A stretch of DNA of 7,311 nt from an uncultured Collinsella sp. (GTDB lineage Bacteria > Actinomycetota > Coriobacteriia > Coriobacteriales > Coriobacteriaceae). Where the stretch lies: assembly GCA_902388545.1 (NCBI GenBank), contig CABMPS010000094.1, forward strand, positions 1 to 7,311, given 5' to 3'. Positions within the stretch are counted from its first letter, which is position 1, and every line of letters begins with the position of its first letter. The notes beneath the pieces are model-generated. The model made no database searches, was not told where the DNA came from, and saw only the letters and a program-made list of their open reading frames with translations. The position numbers and the translations under genes were made by a program. Positions 6,306 to 7,311 of this stretch are shown here, piece after piece.

Positions 6306-7311
6306 ATGGCAACTAATCAAGAAACGGCCGTCATTAAGGCGCGCATGGACCGCATTCCCGCGGCGTTGTCGCCCGAGCTGGTCGAGCGTATCGCCGCCGA
6401 CCGCGCCTCGGGTGTCGTTAATCCTTATCGATGCTGCGACGACCAGGTCATTCGTCGTATAGATCGCGCTGCCGACAAAGGCACGCTTATGCGTCCGGCG
6501 TTTATGCGCGATACCGAAAAGATTCTTCATCTTCCTGCGTACACGCGTTATGCAGGCAAAACGCAGGTCTTTAGCTTTCGCAGCAACGACGACCTGTCGC
6601 GGCGCGGCCTTCATGTGCAGCTCGTCTCGCGCATTGCCCGCGATATCGGCCGTGCCCTGGGCCTCAACAGCGATTTGATCGAGGCGATTGGCCTGGGCCA
6701 CGATTTGGGCCACACGCCCTTTGGCCATGCCGGCGAGCGTTTCCTCAACGAAATCTATCACGAGCGTACGGGTCGTTATTTTTTCCATAACGTGCAGTCC
6801 GTCCGCGTGCTCGACGCGCTGTACGGCCGCAACGTGTCGCTCCAGACGCTCGACGGCGTGCTGTGCCATAACGGCGAGTACGAGCAGCGTGTCTTTGAAC
6901 TCTCGGACATGGCGTCGTTTGACCAGTTCGACCGTACCGTCGAGGACTGCATCGCCACGGGCTATGGCGCGATCGAGCACCTGCGCCCCATGACCCTCGA
7001 GGGCTGTGTGGTGCGTATCTCGGATATCCTCGCCTACGTCGGTCGTGATCGTCAGGACGCCATTGCGGCGGGCCTGCTGTCGCCCGACGCTTTTGACGAT
7101 GGTCGGGGCGGCGCCTATAACAGCTGGATTCTCACGCACGCTTCCATCGATATCGTTGAGCATAGCTATGGCAAACCGCGTATCGAGATGAGCGAGGACC
7201 TGTTTGAGGAGATCCGCCGGGCGAAGCGCGAGAACTACGAGAAGATCTATAGCAAGGGCGGTATCGAAGGCGATTCTGAGGCAGAGTTGCGTGAGGCTTT
7301 CGAAAAGCTCT
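6306..7311 (+). CDS. dgt: dGTPase-like HD-domain phosphohydrolase, 3'-truncated
   Basis: An open frame runs from ATG 6306 to the window edge (335 codons, no stop). Enzymes of this family hydrolyse dNTPs to deoxynucleosides and triphosphate in the cytoplasm, limiting the dNTP pool. Visible: the arginine-rich entry segment with RDTEKILHLPAYTRYAGKTQVF (68-89), the counterpart of the RDRDRIIHS-AFRRL-KTQVF block of dGTPases; RGLHVQLVSRIARDIG (100-115), carrying the first HD-domain histidine, H103; GHDLGHTPFGHAGE (131-144), carrying H132 and D133 with H136; HNVQSVRVLD (161-170); and VVRISDILAYVGRD (235-248), carrying the distal metal ligand D240. These supply the H...HD...D metal site. The protein ends mid-domain in a Lys/Glu-rich helix (about 300-335). 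Some blocks differ from classical Dgt (no RTH triplet at H103, CHNG instead of RHHG), so dGTP specificity is not assured. It starts 31 bases after the prepilin peptidase. The family is clear; substrate is inferred and the gene symbol is tentative. Confidence 0.88.
   Translation, partial: MATNQETAVIKARMDRIPAALSPELVERIAADRASGVVNPYRCCDDQVIRRIDRAADKGTLMRPAFMRDTEKILHLPAYTRYAGKTQVFSFRSNDDLSRRGLHVQLVSRIARDIGRALGLNSDLIEAIGLGHDLGHTPFGHAGERFLNEIYHERTGRYFFHNVQSVRVLDALYGRNVSLQTLDGVLCHNGEYEQRVFELSDMASFDQFDRTVEDCIATGYGAIEHLRPMTLEGCVVRISDILAYVGRDRQDAIAAGLLSPDAFDDGRGGAYNSWILTHASIDIVEHSYGKPRIEMSEDLFEEIRRAKRENYEKIYSKGGIEGDSEAELREAFEKL

Noticed and set aside
6055..6462. A + strand frame crossing from the prepilin peptidase into the HD phosphohydrolase
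   Set aside because: It overlaps two well-supported genes in another frame, has no family similarity, and its internal ATG at 6301 is too close to the AAGGAG site.
6192..7163. A 323-codon minus-strand frame opposite the HD phosphohydrolase
   Set aside because: It is codon-aligned antisense to a gene with clear HD motifs; the same codon bias explains it.

Overview
This window reads as a chromosomal core segment of a high-GC Gram-positive bacterium, most likely a member of the Coriobacteriia such as Collinsella or a relative. That placement is an inference. It rests on the GC-rich codon use, in which Leu TTA/CTA and Ser TCA codons are so rare that long codon-aligned antisense frames stay open. 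It also rests on the bacterial-type IleS with a C-terminal zinc finger and on the gene content. All genes lie on the + strand.

Layout: (1) 1-2560, the 3' part of ileS (isoleucyl-tRNA synthetase), whose reading frame appears disrupted within the first ~38 bases. (2) 2561-2779, an intergenic stretch with a strong intrinsic terminator (2630-2668), followed by a T-rich leader with only a weak promoter candidate. (3) 2780-4392, lspA (lipoprotein signal peptidase II) and an rluD-family 23S rRNA pseudouridine synthase, joined by a one-base TAATG overlap. (4) 4393-4474, a promoter candidate and a small palindrome. (5) 4475-5770, a membrane-anchored family 2 glycosyltransferase of the cellulose/hyaluronan synthase type. 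(6) 5779-5826, a perfect 11-bp hairpin with a T-rich tail whose apex carries GGGGACAGGCACC. (7) 5852-6274, a small A24 (TadV/CpaA-like) prepilin peptidase. (8) 6306 to the window end, a dGTPase-like HD-domain phosphohydrolase, open to the edge and cut off at its 3' end.

The order ileS-lspA-rluD is a widely conserved housekeeping neighbourhood (translation, lipoprotein maturation, ribosome modification). The glycosyltransferase and prepilin peptidase are the two envelope-related genes without an obvious partner here. The HD phosphohydrolase probably begins the next housekeeping block; in many actinobacteria a dgt-like gene precedes dnaG, which cannot be tested here.

I see no phage, insertion sequence, CRISPR array, toxin-antitoxin pair, defence locus, rRNA or tRNA. 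The most interesting items are the GGGGACAGGCACC hairpin, the divergent HD phosphohydrolase, the isolated prepilin peptidase beside an unassigned polysaccharide synthase, and the frame break at the left edge. I found no convincing undescribed multi-gene system.
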